Shown one piece after another: positions 9,187 to 17,102 of a stretch of DNA of 43,374 nt; the stretch's first letter is position 1; each line of letters starts with the position of its first letter. Made by a program: the position numbers and the translations under genes. The notes under the pieces were generated by a model, which did no database searches, was not told the origin of the DNA, and was given only the letters and a program-made list of their open reading frames with translations. Origin of the DNA: a virus; the IMG/VR virus record IMGVR_UViG_3300027741_001771, positions 1-43,374 of that record; one strand, 5' to 3'.

Positions 9187-9513
9187 ATGTCAGATCCCTT
9201 TTCGTCTAAAATTGTAGCAGTCCTACCCAAACACACGTTTGTATATGACGGTACGAGAGTAAATATTTTTCATGCAGATGCTGGTCAAGGCCTTCCTAGA
9301 CATGACCACGCTTACTCTCACGCAACTGTTGTTTATAATGGTAAGGTAAAGTGTACGAAAGAAAACTTTGAACTTATTATGGATAAGAACACAACACCTA
9401 TTGTATTAAAGGGCGGGGAGTGGCATGAACTTGAAGCAATGGAAGACGGGACAGTCTTCAGTAATATTTTTGCTGAAGAGTTCATGAAAACTGATACTTA
9501 CAACAAGGCATAA
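9187..9513 (+). CDS. Cupin-fold protein
   Basis: A 108-residue single-domain protein with a classical cupin metal site. H39, H41 and H45 occur in PRHDHAYSHATVVYNG, and H80 occurs in GGEWHELEAMEDGTV. The spacing between the two motifs fits a small mononuclear cupin. The start has GGAG seven bases upstream, and the stop overlaps the next ATG. Cupins of this size can be isomerases, dioxygenases or sugar/ligand binders, so the reaction cannot be stated. Its position between two iron oxygenases suggests a metal-dependent auxiliary step. Confidence 0.65.
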   Translation: MSDPFSSKIVAVLPKHTFVYDGTRVNIFHADAGQGLPRHDHAYSHATVVYNGKVKCTKENFELIMDKNTTPIVLKGGEWHELEAMEDGTVFSNIFAEEFMKTDTYNKA

Positions 9514-9965
9514 TGAGCAGAGTACCGTACAGACATAGAATCTTAATAATGGGATTACCGGGCTCAGGTAAATCTGAGCTAGCTGTAGAATTAAGAAAGT
9601 TATTAGAAACTACAGATAAAGTAATAGAAAGATTAGACGGAGAAGCGGCGTCTATTGCTTTTGATGATTATGATTTTTCTGAAAACGGATTCATAAATCA
9701 GGCATTAAGACTATCAACGGGTGCGCATCATAGTTTCTCCGATTTGATTATTGTAGACTTCATTGCACCTACTCTTGCATCTCAGCTTATATTTTACCCA
9801 AAACTTTTAATTTGGATGGATACTATTCAAAGTAGTAAGCATCCAGACACCGATGCGCTATTTACTCCTCCTATAAACTATCAATTTAGAGTAACTGATA
9901 GAGATTATAAAAAGTGGGCTGAAATTATTTTTGATTATATCCAAGGAACTTTTTTTAATGAATGA
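9513..9965 (+). CDS. P-loop kinase-like protein (APS-kinase-like)
   Basis: A 150-residue P-loop NTPase with Walker A GLPGSGKS at residues 14-21. A candidate second acidic motif occurs in SDLIIVDFIAP, and LIWMDTIQSSKHPDTD resembles the lid/substrate region of adenylylsulfate-kinase-like proteins. Similar small kinases occur in the fibre regions of marine T4-like phages. The substrate is unknown; sulfate activation is not supported by any neighbour. The gene overlaps the cupin by one base and the following oxygenase by eight. Confidence 0.6.
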   Translation: MSRVPYRHRILIMGLPGSGKSELAVELRKLLETTDKVIERLDGEAASIAFDDYDFSENGFINQALRLSTGAHHSFSDLIIVDFIAPTLASQLIFYPKLLIWMDTIQSSKHPDTDALFTPPINYQFRVTDRDYKKWAEIIFDYIQGTFFNE

Positions 9966-10569
9966 TAGACTTATTTTTCCTCTTTCACCGTTTAGCCCTC
10001 CCGGTCTAGATAGCTTTTGCTATTGGGAGGGATTTCTTTCAGATGACGATATAAATTTTATTCTTGCAAGACCTGAATGGCTCGATAATGATGCTGCTAA
10101 AGTAGGAGGCGGAGGTGATGGCAAGGTAGTACCAGAAGTACGCAGAACTGATGTTGCCTGGCTACCCTATAATAAAGAAACACATCACATTTATGAAAAA
10201 ATTACTACTGCTATTTGGAATGCAAACAGACAATATTTTCAATTTGATTTAACAGGTTGCTATGAACAGGCGCAATTAGGGCTGTATACCGAAGGAGATC
10301 AGGGACATTACGATTGGCATACTGATGCTCATATAACAACAAAAAATGTACCTAGAAAGCTTTCGTTTGCACTCATGCTTAGCGACACGTCTGAATTTGA
10401 AGGAGGAGAATTACTCCTTAAAGTTAATAATGATAAAGAAGTAGAAGTAGAACAAAAGCGCGGACGTGCTTGGATTTTTCCATCTTGGACTCTACACAAG
10501 GTTGCACCTGTCACCAAAGGTATTAGACGCTCATTAGTTCTATGGATAGGCGGACCTGCCTTTAAGTAA
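9958..10569 (+). CDS. PKHD-type 2OG-Fe(II) oxygenase
   Basis: A 203-residue dioxygenase with H121-T-D123 (YDWHTDAH), a distal H180 (WTLHKVAPV) and the 2-oxoglutarate-binding R190 (KGIRRSLVLWI). This is the complete PKHD/prolyl-hydroxylase signature. The start chosen is ATG 9958 (MNDRLIFPL), which overlaps the upstream stop and has AAGGAA eight bases before it; an in-frame ATG at 9931 lacks support. PKHD hydroxylases are common in marine T4-like phages with unknown targets. The gene ends at the terminator/late-promoter element near 10590. Confidence 0.8.
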   Translation: MNDRLIFPLSPFSPPGLDSFCYWEGFLSDDDINFILARPEWLDNDAAKVGGGGDGKVVPEVRRTDVAWLPYNKETHHIYEKITTAIWNANRQYFQFDLTGCYEQAQLGLYTEGDQGHYDWHTDAHITTKNVPRKLSFALMLSDTSEFEGGELLLKVNNDKEVEVEQKRGRAWIFPSWTLHKVAPVTKGIRRSLVLWIGGPAFK

Positions 10570-10589
10570 AAACTAGTTATTTCAGGTAT

Positions 10590-10597
10590 TATAAATA
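10590..10597 (+). promoter_or_regulatory. T4-type late promoter upstream of the 10626 gene
   Basis: A perfect TATAAATA box. T4 late promoters carry this box at about -13 to -6, which puts the start near 10603, inside the 5' arm of the overlapping hairpin. It would drive the fibre genes from 10626. Confidence 0.75.
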
Positions 10598-10625
10598 GAG
10601 GAGATAAACAATCTCCTCTATTTTT
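10593..10625 (+). terminator. 13-bp hairpin with T-tract, overlapping a late promoter
   Basis: A perfect 13-bp stem (10593-10605 with 10611-10623, core ATAGAGGAGAT) has a 5-base AAACA loop and ends in TTTTT at 10621-10625, directly before the ATG at 10626. It looks like a factor-independent terminator for transcripts from the oxygenase cluster. Because the late promoter would start within the 5' arm, its own transcript cannot form the hairpin. Confidence 0.7.
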
Positions 10626-10952
10626 ATGGCTACTAAAGCAAACTTACTTATTGACCAAGGCTCAGACTTCAGTACAACAGTCAACATTACTGATAATGAC
10701 GGTAATGGAATTGACCTGACTGGATATACTGGTGCAGCGCAGATGCGTAAACATTACACATCTTCAAATGCCGTAACTTTTAGTGTTTCAATTAATCCTG
10801 GCTTAGGTGCAGTAACACTCTCGCTTACCAATACCCAGACAGCTAATATTGTTGCTGGTAGATATGTTTATGATTGTGAATTAACAACAGGAAATACTGT
10901 TTCAAGAGTACTAGAAGGTATTGTTACTGTTACACCACAAGTTACGAGATAA
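10626..10952 (+). CDS. BppU-like baseplate/fibre-associated structural protein
   Basis: A 108-residue beta-rich protein. The opening KANLLIDQGSDFSTTVNITDN and a following strand pattern resemble the Ig-like N-terminal domain of BppU-type baseplate or fibre-attachment proteins (IDQGSDF, GYTGAAQMRK, ILEGIV-like end). It probably attaches fibres or starts fibre assembly. The start has no usable ribosome-binding site close by, and the GGAG at 10600-10603 lies inside the hairpin stem. Function is inferred from domain resemblance and from position ahead of two long fibres. Confidence 0.65.
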   Translation: MATKANLLIDQGSDFSTTVNITDNDGNGIDLTGYTGAAQMRKHYTSSNAVTFSVSINPGLGAVTLSLTNTQTANIVAGRYVYDCELTTGNTVSRVLEGIVTVTPQVTR

Positions 10953-10955
10953 CAT

Positions 10956-11228
10956 ATGGCCCTGAAAGCTGTCGTACAGCCTAGAACAACCTCCCAATCT
11001 GTTAAGCTAAATAAGAAAGATGATATCTTAACAACGATTGGTGGAGTTACCCTTAAGAATCAAATAAACGAAATAACTAGTATCGAGCAAATTGCGGACG
11101 TTGATGAAATCGATGTTTCGACTGGATCTACTCTAGTCTACAATTCTGCAAATCATAAATACGAAATAAAGAAGCTTTCATTAAACGACTTTGCCGGTGA
11201 TGTGTCATTAGATGGCGGTACATTCTAA
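10956..11228 (+). CDS. Small virion-associated protein with DGGTF C-terminus
   Basis: A 90-residue protein, three bases after the previous stop. It has a basic N-terminal half (PRTTSQSVKLNKKDD) and ends LDGGTF. The same LDGGTF ending closes the 720-residue fibre that follows, which suggests a shared interaction or attachment peptide. I know no enzymatic family for it. It is likely a small structural or fibre-connecting protein of the same late operon. Confidence 0.55.
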   Translation: MALKAVVQPRTTSQSVKLNKKDDILTTIGGVTLKNQINEITSIEQIADVDEIDVSTGSTLVYNSANHKYEIKKLSLNDFAGDVSLDGGTF

Positions 11229-11243
11229 CAAATAGGAATTAAA

Positions 11244-13406
11244 ATGGCTAACAATCTGATTCAAATCAAGCGCAGTTTAACAACTGCCACTCCGCCATCA
11301 CTTGCAAACGGTGAACTAGCTTATACTGCTAATGGTGACGTGCTATACATTGGTAGTAATGGTGCAATTGTACCTATCGGTGGCAAAAGAGTACCTGGTA
11401 CACTAACAGCTAATCAAGCTCTAGTTTCTAACTCTACATCAGGCATCGATAAAGTTATCGTTGCTAATCTAGTAGCGACGCAAGTAACAGCAAACGGAAC
11501 AACAGGTAGCTCAGGATATATTCTTGCGTCAGGTGCTTCAGGTAATGTATACTGGAGAGACCCTGGTTCACTATCAACCAGCGCCGCCGGTTCAAATACA
11601 CAAGTACAATTTAATAACAGCGGTTCGTTTGGTACTAGCGCTAATTTTACCTTTAATTCTGATACCAATAAGTTAAGTGTAAGTAATGGTGTTAATGTTG
11701 GAGCTACTGGCGCATTTGTTGTAGGTTCTAATTCTTCAGTCGTTAACTCTACCGGAGTATATACGACAGGCACAGTTAATACAGACATTCTAGTTGTATC
11801 TAACACAACTGCTAGCTCAAATACAACTTCTGGCGCTGCAACAGTTGCCGGTGGTCTAGGTGTTGCAGGCAGAATCAATTCAGCAGAATTAGCGGTTGGT
11901 AATACAACAGTTTATACATCAGTAAATAGCACAATTGTTAGCACCGGAAGCGTTCTAGCAACAGGTACAGTTAACGCTGCTACTTTAAGCGTGGGTAGCT
12001 CGGTAGTTTCTAATGCCTCGGGTGTATTTACATCTGGTACAGTAAATGCAAGTGTCGTTCAAGTAGGCTCAAAGTTCAAAGCAAACACTACACAGGTTAC
12101 TATTGCTAGTGACGTAGGTCTTAGTGTTAGCGGTTCTGTCGGTACATCCGGGCAGATACTTTATTCAAATGGTACAACAGCATACTGGTCAAATCCACCT
12201 GACGGCGATATTACTGCTGTTAACGCAGGTAACGGCCTCCTCGGTGGTGGCACATCAGGAGAAGTTACACTTGATATTGGTGGTGGTAACGGTATTACAG
12301 TTAATGCAGACTATGTTAGCGTCAAGGCAAACAACGGTATTACAGTAACAAGTGATGGTGTATTTGTTGCCGGTGCAAATGGTATTTCGGTTACATCATC
12401 TGGTGTTAATGTTCTTGCTAACAATGGAGTCTCATCAAACTCATCTGGTGTATTTGTTACTGGTGCAAATGGTATTTCAGTCACTACTTCTGGTGTTAAT
12501 GTCCTAGCTAACAGCGGTATTGTATCAAACACATCAGGTGTATTTGTCAAGGCCGGTACAGGAGTAGTAGTAAATGCTACCGGTGTGCACATCGGTCAAT
12601 CGGTCGGTACAACAGACAATGTTACTTTTGCTAACGTTGTAACAACTCTCTTATCAGTAACCGGTAATACCGCACTCGGGGATAGCACTGCTGATAAAGT
12701 TAGTATTAACGGTCAAGTCAATACATCAATTAATCCTGATGCAAACGTAACATATAGCCTAGGTACTAATGGTTTACGTTGGAATGAGATTCACGCGTCT
12801 AATGTTCATTCTGTAACTGGCTACTTTGATGGATCAGTTTCGATCGGCGGTGACCTTACAGTTTCAGGTAACGTAGTATCAGTAAACGTTTCAACTCTTG
12901 CTGTTACTGACTCTCTAGTTCAGCTAGCTAAAGACAATACAACGTCAGATCTTCTAGACATTGGTTTCTATGGCAACTATAATAGCGACGGTGGTGCTCA
13001 TGAGCATACTGGTCTATTCCGTGATGCTTCAGATGATGTCTATAAACTGTTCAAAGGTCTTCAAGAAGCTCCAACAACAACAGTTAATACTGCTGGCACA
13101 GGTTATACGTCCGGTACTCTACAAGCTTATCTCCTATCAGGCGCTCTATCTACTAATAGCACCTCTCTTACCATTACTTCTAACTCAACAGTATCGGTAT
13201 CTATTACAGCTAATACTCTGACGTTAGGAACACCTCTTTCAGGCACAAGCGGTGGTACAGGATTAAGCTCATTTACAGCAGAAGATATCCTAGTTGCTAA
13301 TAGCTCAAACGGTTTCCGTAAGCTTGGAATAGGTGCATCAGGATATCTATTACAGTCTAATGGTAGTGCTCTTGTTTATGACACCCTTGATGGAGGCACG
13401 TTCTAA
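11244..13406 (+). CDS. Long tail fibre protein
   Basis: A 720-residue fibre. The N-terminal 50 residues (IQIKRSLTTATPPSLANGELAYT and VLYIGSNGAIVPIGG) match the fibre-attachment domain seen in major-tropism-determinant-type and marine T4-like fibres. A long Asn/Ser/Thr/Gly shaft follows, with repeated NGISVTSSGVNVLANNG units at about 370-450. The region around 555-600 (LAVTDSLVQLAKDN, then IGFYGNYNSDGG) is a domain common in cyanophage-type fibres. It ends YDTLDGGTF. The AGGA ribosome-binding site precedes ATG 11244. It is likely a proximal fibre or a fibre with capping domain. Confidence 0.85.
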   Translation: MANNLIQIKRSLTTATPPSLANGELAYTANGDVLYIGSNGAIVPIGGKRVPGTLTANQALVSNSTSGIDKVIVANLVATQVTANGTTGSSGYILASGASGNVYWRDPGSLSTSAAGSNTQVQFNNSGSFGTSANFTFNSDTNKLSVSNGVNVGATGAFVVGSNSSVVNSTGVYTTGTVNTDILVVSNTTASSNTTSGAATVAGGLGVAGRINSAELAVGNTTVYTSVNSTIVSTGSVLATGTVNAATLSVGSSVVSNASGVFTSGTVNASVVQVGSKFKANTTQVTIASDVGLSVSGSVGTSGQILYSNGTTAYWSNPPDGDITAVNAGNGLLGGGTSGEVTLDIGGGNGITVNADYVSVKANNGITVTSDGVFVAGANGISVTSSGVNVLANNGVSSNSSGVFVTGANGISVTTSGVNVLANSGIVSNTSGVFVKAGTGVVVNATGVHIGQSVGTTDNVTFANVVTTLLSVTGNTALGDSTADKVSINGQVNTSINPDANVTYSLGTNGLRWNEIHASNVHSVTGYFDGSVSIGGDLTVSGNVVSVNVSTLAVTDSLVQLAKDNTTSDLLDIGFYGNYNSDGGAHEHTGLFRDASDDVYKLFKGLQEAPTTTVNTAGTGYTSGTLQAYLLSGALSTNSTSLTITSNSTVSVSITANTLTLGTPLSGTSGGTGLSSFTAEDILVANSSNGFRKLGIGASGYLLQSNGSALVYDTLDGGTF
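12330..12590 (+). repeat. Short in-frame repeats encoding NGI/V-SS-SGV/F-V units
   Basis: Successive units of about 16-18 residues of the form ANNGITVTSDGVFV, ANGISVTSSGVNVL, NNGVSSNSSGVFV, ANGISVTTSGVNVL and NSGIVSNTSGVFV occupy this stretch of the long fibre. They are diverged at the DNA level and represent beta-helical turns of the shaft. Confidence 0.6.
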
Positions 13407-13409
13407 ATA

Positions 13410-13613
13410 ATGGAAAATGTTCTAGTTAATGTTTATATTGAAAGAATTTTAAAAGAGGTGGTGGAGCTTACCAAGAGTAAGCTCCTCCTCGAAACTCAAT
13501 TAATCTACACGGAAAAATTGAACGAAGAGCTCGAAGCTAAGGTTCGAACCCTCACAGAACAAATTGAAAAGCAAACCAAGAAAACAGTAAGAAAAGAAGA
13601 CCAGCAATTTTAA
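13410..13613 (+). CDS. Small coiled-coil protein between fibre genes
   Basis: A 67-residue highly charged protein that is almost entirely helical, with heptad spacing of Leu, Ile and Val from residue 10 to 60 (ILKEVVELTKSKLLLETQLIYTEKLNEELEAKV). The basic tail ends KKTVRKEDQQF. It starts three bases after the fibre stop. It could be a fibre oligomerisation, chaperone or connector protein. I recognise only the coiled-coil character and its position, which resembles small genes between fibres in other marine T4-like phages. Confidence 0.6.
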   Translation: MENVLVNVYIERILKEVVELTKSKLLLETQLIYTEKLNEELEAKVRTLTEQIEKQTKKTVRKEDQQF

Positions 13614-13615
13614 AC

Positions 13616-13631
13616 ACTAGTATATACTAGT
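13616..13631 (+). promoter_or_regulatory. 16-bp perfect palindrome before the 13645 fibre gene
   Basis: ACTAGTATATACTAGT is its own reverse complement and sits in the 31-base gap between the coiled-coil gene and the long fibre, 13 bases before the ATG. It has no T-tract, so a terminator is unlikely. It could be a protein-binding site or an mRNA hairpin next to the GAGGG ribosome-binding site. Confidence 0.4.
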
Positions 13632-13644
13632 TAGTGAGGGCCAT

Positions 13645-16600
13645 ATGGCTAATAATAAAATTCAGATAAAAAGAACGACTGTATCCGGTCGTACCCCTAA
13701 TACCACCAGCTCCGGTAACTCTCAATATATTACAACTGGTGAATTAGCATTAAATCTTACTGACGCTAAACTATTTTCGTCTAATGGCTCTACATCATTC
13801 GAAGTAGGTTCTAATCTTACTAATTTATCCATTACTAACTCCATTACTCTTAGTAATGATAAGAATATTTACTGGCGAACAGTAAACACTGCTGCTACCG
13901 CGGCGATGAAGCAGCAGTCAGATGATAATTTTGTTTTCTATAGCACAAATACGGCATACGGTCAAAGAGCAGTTTGGTCAATTTTTGCTAATAGTGATAC
14001 AAGTGCTTTTAGTGTTTCTGTACCAACAGTATTTAATGCTAATATTAATTTAGGCCAAGTTGCTCTTACTGCAAATGGTAGCACTGGAGCCGCAGGACAA
14101 GTTCTAACAACCAACGGAACATCTACATACTGGTCGTCCGTATCAGGTGGGTCTGGTAGTGTGAATCTCAATTCACAGTATGTTTGGACAAACACTCATA
14201 CTTTTCAAGCAAATATATCATTTACTGGCAATAACATTAGCCTTGTAACAAACACTGGTTCTATTTTATTTGCAGGTTCAGCAGATCAAAATTGGAAAAT
14301 TGGACGAAATACTGGTAGCCCGTCTAAATTCTTTTATTCTAATAATACATTAGATATCATTGCAGCTGGCTCCCCCCTTGAAGGTTTTGTGATTGGTCAA
14401 CCAGGTGCTAATACGTATCTTGAAACAGGTTACGCTGGTACATTTACAAGATTACCTATTTACGTTGGTAATACAACCCAAAACGTTTCTACAACAAACA
14501 CATCTATACTGTTGCAAGCTAATACGACAGTAAACACTACTATTACCACATCACAAGTTCAAGTTTCAAACAGCATATCTACTTCAAACTTAACAGCAAC
14601 AGGTCTTCAGGTAGGAAATTCTACAGTTAATTCTATTATTACCGCTACTACTATAACTGTTGGTAACAGCTCGGTTAATGCGATTGTAAATTCTAGCTCG
14701 ATTAACGTAGCCACATACTATGCAGGCGCCATTAATGCAACGTCTAATGGTTTCTTAGCCAATAGCAGTACATTATTACTTGGCAATACATCAGTTAACG
14801 TGGCTATTAATACCTCAACACTATCCATTGGAGGTAGTATAGTTGCTAATAGCACAGGTGCTAATAACGCATTTAATCTAGGAGGTACTGCTGCATCAGG
14901 GTACCAGACAACAGCCGGTCTATCTGCTAACGTTGCTACTTTAACTGCTAACAATTCAAATTACCTAGGGGGTATAGCAGCAGCTAGCTATGTTAATAGC
15001 TCACAGCTATCAAGCAATTTAAGTAACTATGCATTATTATCTGGCGGATTATTTACCGGTACAGTTAACGCGACAGCCTTTACAACAACTGGTAATTCCA
15101 ATGCAACAAATTTTAATGCTGGTGCTAACTTAGTAATTAACAGCACCGCATTAACTTGGACGGGTAACTCAACAACATCTCCGACAATATCATTTGCCAA
15201 TACAGGTTCATTTACTATTGGTAATAGCTCTACAACGCAAACTACCAGTATTGTTACGGTTGCCAACAGTGTAAGTAATGTTCAAATAACACCAGCAACT
15301 ATTTTCCTAGGTAATAGCACTGTTAATACCTCTGCTAATACAAGCTCAGTAAATACAGCAACGTATTATTCAGGTGCTATAAACTCAACGTCAACTGGCT
15401 TTTTGTCTAATAGCACTGTATTAATGCTGGGTAATAGTACGGTAAATACTGCTCATAACACTAGCGCGTTTTATATTGGTACAACCTTAATAGCCAATAC
15501 GTTAGGTGTTTATCACACCGGTACGGTAAATGCTGCTTCGCATACTGTAGGTACTGTAGTAGTTGCAAATACAACAACACTTAATGCGAACGGCATAGTT
15601 GTCAACTCTTCAGGAGGCTACTTTACCGGGACGGTAAATGCTACATCATTTACCGCTGGCACAATTAACGCTACGTCATCTGGCTTCTTAGCTAATAGCA
15701 CGAGCATGAGAGTAGGTAATAGCTCAGTAAATGCGGTTGTTACCTCATCTTCAATAATTATTAACGACACAAGCGCATCAGTACTTACGGTTGGAAATTC
15801 TACAGTTAATTCTATTATTACTCCGACAACTATAACTGTTGGTAATTCAACAATAAACACGGTTGTAAACACAAGTTCAGTAAATGCTATTACTTACCTT
15901 GCCGGTGCTATTAATGCTACATCAAACGGGTTTTTAGCCAATAGTACTATATTATTAATCGGTAATAGTTCAGTAAATGCTTCAATTAACTCTACTACTT
16001 TTACCGGCACTGCTAATAATTCAACCTACCTAGGTGGTACAATTGCCTCCGGGTATCAAACAACAGCTGGATTATCAGCTAACGTTGCAACCCTTACGTC
16101 AAATAATGCTAGCTACCTAGGTGGTACCGCTGCATCTGGATATCAAACTACAGCCGGGCTATCAGCTAACGTTGCTACGTTAACTGCAAATAATTCAAAT
16201 AACCTTGGCGGTGTAGCAGCTGCTAGTTATGTTAATAGTTCACAGCTGTCGAGCAACCTTAGCAACTATGCATTATTATCTGGTGGTTTGTTTACCGGTA
16301 CCGTTAACGCGACGTCATTTACTGCTGGCGCTACAGGTACCGGTACAGGTGGTCTTGTAGCTAACTCAACGGTATTATTTATTGGCAACAATACAGTTAA
16401 TGCTACCGTTAATACGACTACATTATATATTGGCGGTAATATAGTAGCTAATAGTACTGGTGCTAATAATGCATTTAATTTAGGAGGTGTTGCGGCTGCT
16501 AGCTATGTCAATAGTTCACAGCTGTCAAGCAATTTAAGTAATTATGCCCTGCTTTCAGGTGCGCTATTTACTGGCTCTGTTAACGCTGCATCTCATACAG

Positions 16601-17079
16601 TAGGTACCTCATTTGTTGCAAACACATCACGCGTAAGAATAGATAATACAGTTGGTCTAGAAGCTAATGGAGGACTAGGTTCCGCAGGTCAAGTTCTTAC
16701 AAGCAACGGTACAACAGTATACTGGTCGACTGTTTCTGGAGGCGGTGGTACTGGCTATACATCTAACACTAAAACAGTAAGCTCTACTGCATCTACTTTA
16801 ATTGATAAGTTTACTAATTCCACGTTTGTTTCTGTAAAATATCTCTGCTCTGTTAAAGACGGTTCTAATGCTTTTAAGCATTTTTCAGAGATTTCTGCTA
16901 TTAATCAGGGTGTAGACGTTAATCAGATGGTGTATGGCGAAGTATACACAACTAGCCTTGGTACATTTACGCTTACAAAAAATGCTGATACCACTAGTGT
17001 TGATTTAATGTTCGTTGCTACTGGAGCTAACGCGACAAATACATATACTGTTAATACGATTAGATTCGATATCGGATAA
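13645..17079 (+). CDS. Very long repetitive tail fibre protein
   Basis: A 1144-residue fibre. It starts with the same kind of attachment domain as the 11244 gene (NKIQIKRTTVSGRTPNT and ITTGELALNLTDAKLFSSNG). The shaft is built from NSTxxxGNSSVNxxxNTSS units and from a recurrent block beginning YLGG..ASGYQTTAGLSANVATL. GSAGQVLTSNGTTVYW near residue 1015 precedes a non-repetitive C-terminal domain of about 110 residues (from GYTSNTKTVSSTAS), which probably trimerises or binds the receptor. A GAGGG ribosome-binding site precedes the ATG. It is the last gene before the neck genes. Confidence 0.85.
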   Translation: MANNKIQIKRTTVSGRTPNTTSSGNSQYITTGELALNLTDAKLFSSNGSTSFEVGSNLTNLSITNSITLSNDKNIYWRTVNTAATAAMKQQSDDNFVFYSTNTAYGQRAVWSIFANSDTSAFSVSVPTVFNANINLGQVALTANGSTGAAGQVLTTNGTSTYWSSVSGGSGSVNLNSQYVWTNTHTFQANISFTGNNISLVTNTGSILFAGSADQNWKIGRNTGSPSKFFYSNNTLDIIAAGSPLEGFVIGQPGANTYLETGYAGTFTRLPIYVGNTTQNVSTTNTSILLQANTTVNTTITTSQVQVSNSISTSNLTATGLQVGNSTVNSIITATTITVGNSSVNAIVNSSSINVATYYAGAINATSNGFLANSSTLLLGNTSVNVAINTSTLSIGGSIVANSTGANNAFNLGGTAASGYQTTAGLSANVATLTANNSNYLGGIAAASYVNSSQLSSNLSNYALLSGGLFTGTVNATAFTTTGNSNATNFNAGANLVINSTALTWTGNSTTSPTISFANTGSFTIGNSSTTQTTSIVTVANSVSNVQITPATIFLGNSTVNTSANTSSVNTATYYSGAINSTSTGFLSNSTVLMLGNSTVNTAHNTSAFYIGTTLIANTLGVYHTGTVNAASHTVGTVVVANTTTLNANGIVVNSSGGYFTGTVNATSFTAGTINATSSGFLANSTSMRVGNSSVNAVVTSSSIIINDTSASVLTVGNSTVNSIITPTTITVGNSTINTVVNTSSVNAITYLAGAINATSNGFLANSTILLIGNSSVNASINSTTFTGTANNSTYLGGTIASGYQTTAGLSANVATLTSNNASYLGGTAASGYQTTAGLSANVATLTANNSNNLGGVAAASYVNSSQLSSNLSNYALLSGGLFTGTVNATSFTAGATGTGTGGLVANSTVLFIGNNTVNATVNTTTLYIGGNIVANSTGANNAFNLGGVAAASYVNSSQLSSNLSNYALLSGALFTGSVNAASHTVGTSFVANTSRVRIDNTVGLEANGGLGSAGQVLTSNGTTVYWSTVSGGGGTGYTSNTKTVSSTASTLIDKFTNSTFVSVKYLCSVKDGSNAFKHFSEISAINQGVDVNQMVYGEVYTTSLGTFTLTKNADTTSVDLMFVATGANATNTYTVNTIRFDIG
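14883..16562 (+). repeat. Recurrent 168-bp fibre block, three occurrences
   Basis: A block encoding GTAASGYQTTAGLSANVATL, then TANNSNYLGG, then AAASYVNSSQLSSN, then LSNYALLSGGLFTG occurs at about 14883-15050 and 16123-16290. A shortened third copy lies at about 16485-16562. A partial extra copy of the first part lies at about 16030-16122. Copies differ mainly at synonymous sites, so they are functional protein repeats offering sites for recombination. Confidence 0.7.
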
Positions 17080-17083
17080 ATAA
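17076..17083 (+). promoter_or_regulatory. Late promoter (GATAAATA) for gp13
   Basis: GATAAATA overlaps the stop codon of the long fibre. It fits the relaxed NATAAATA late box reported for marine T4-like phages. The predicted start near 17089 leaves a 14-base leader containing AGGAG before the gp13 ATG. Confidence 0.55.
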
Positions 17084-17102
17084 TAAAAAATTAGGAGAAG
17101 CC

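Noticed and set aside
9931-9957. Upstream ATG start for the PKHD oxygenase
   Set aside because: ATG 9958 has a proper ribosome-binding site and stop/start overlap. The extra nine residues lie inside the kinase gene.
11154-11161. CATAAATA as a late promoter
   Set aside because: It lies inside codons of the 10956 gene, more than 80 bases before the next start, with no spacing like the other late boxes. AATAAATA inside gp47 near 35086 was rejected for the same reason.
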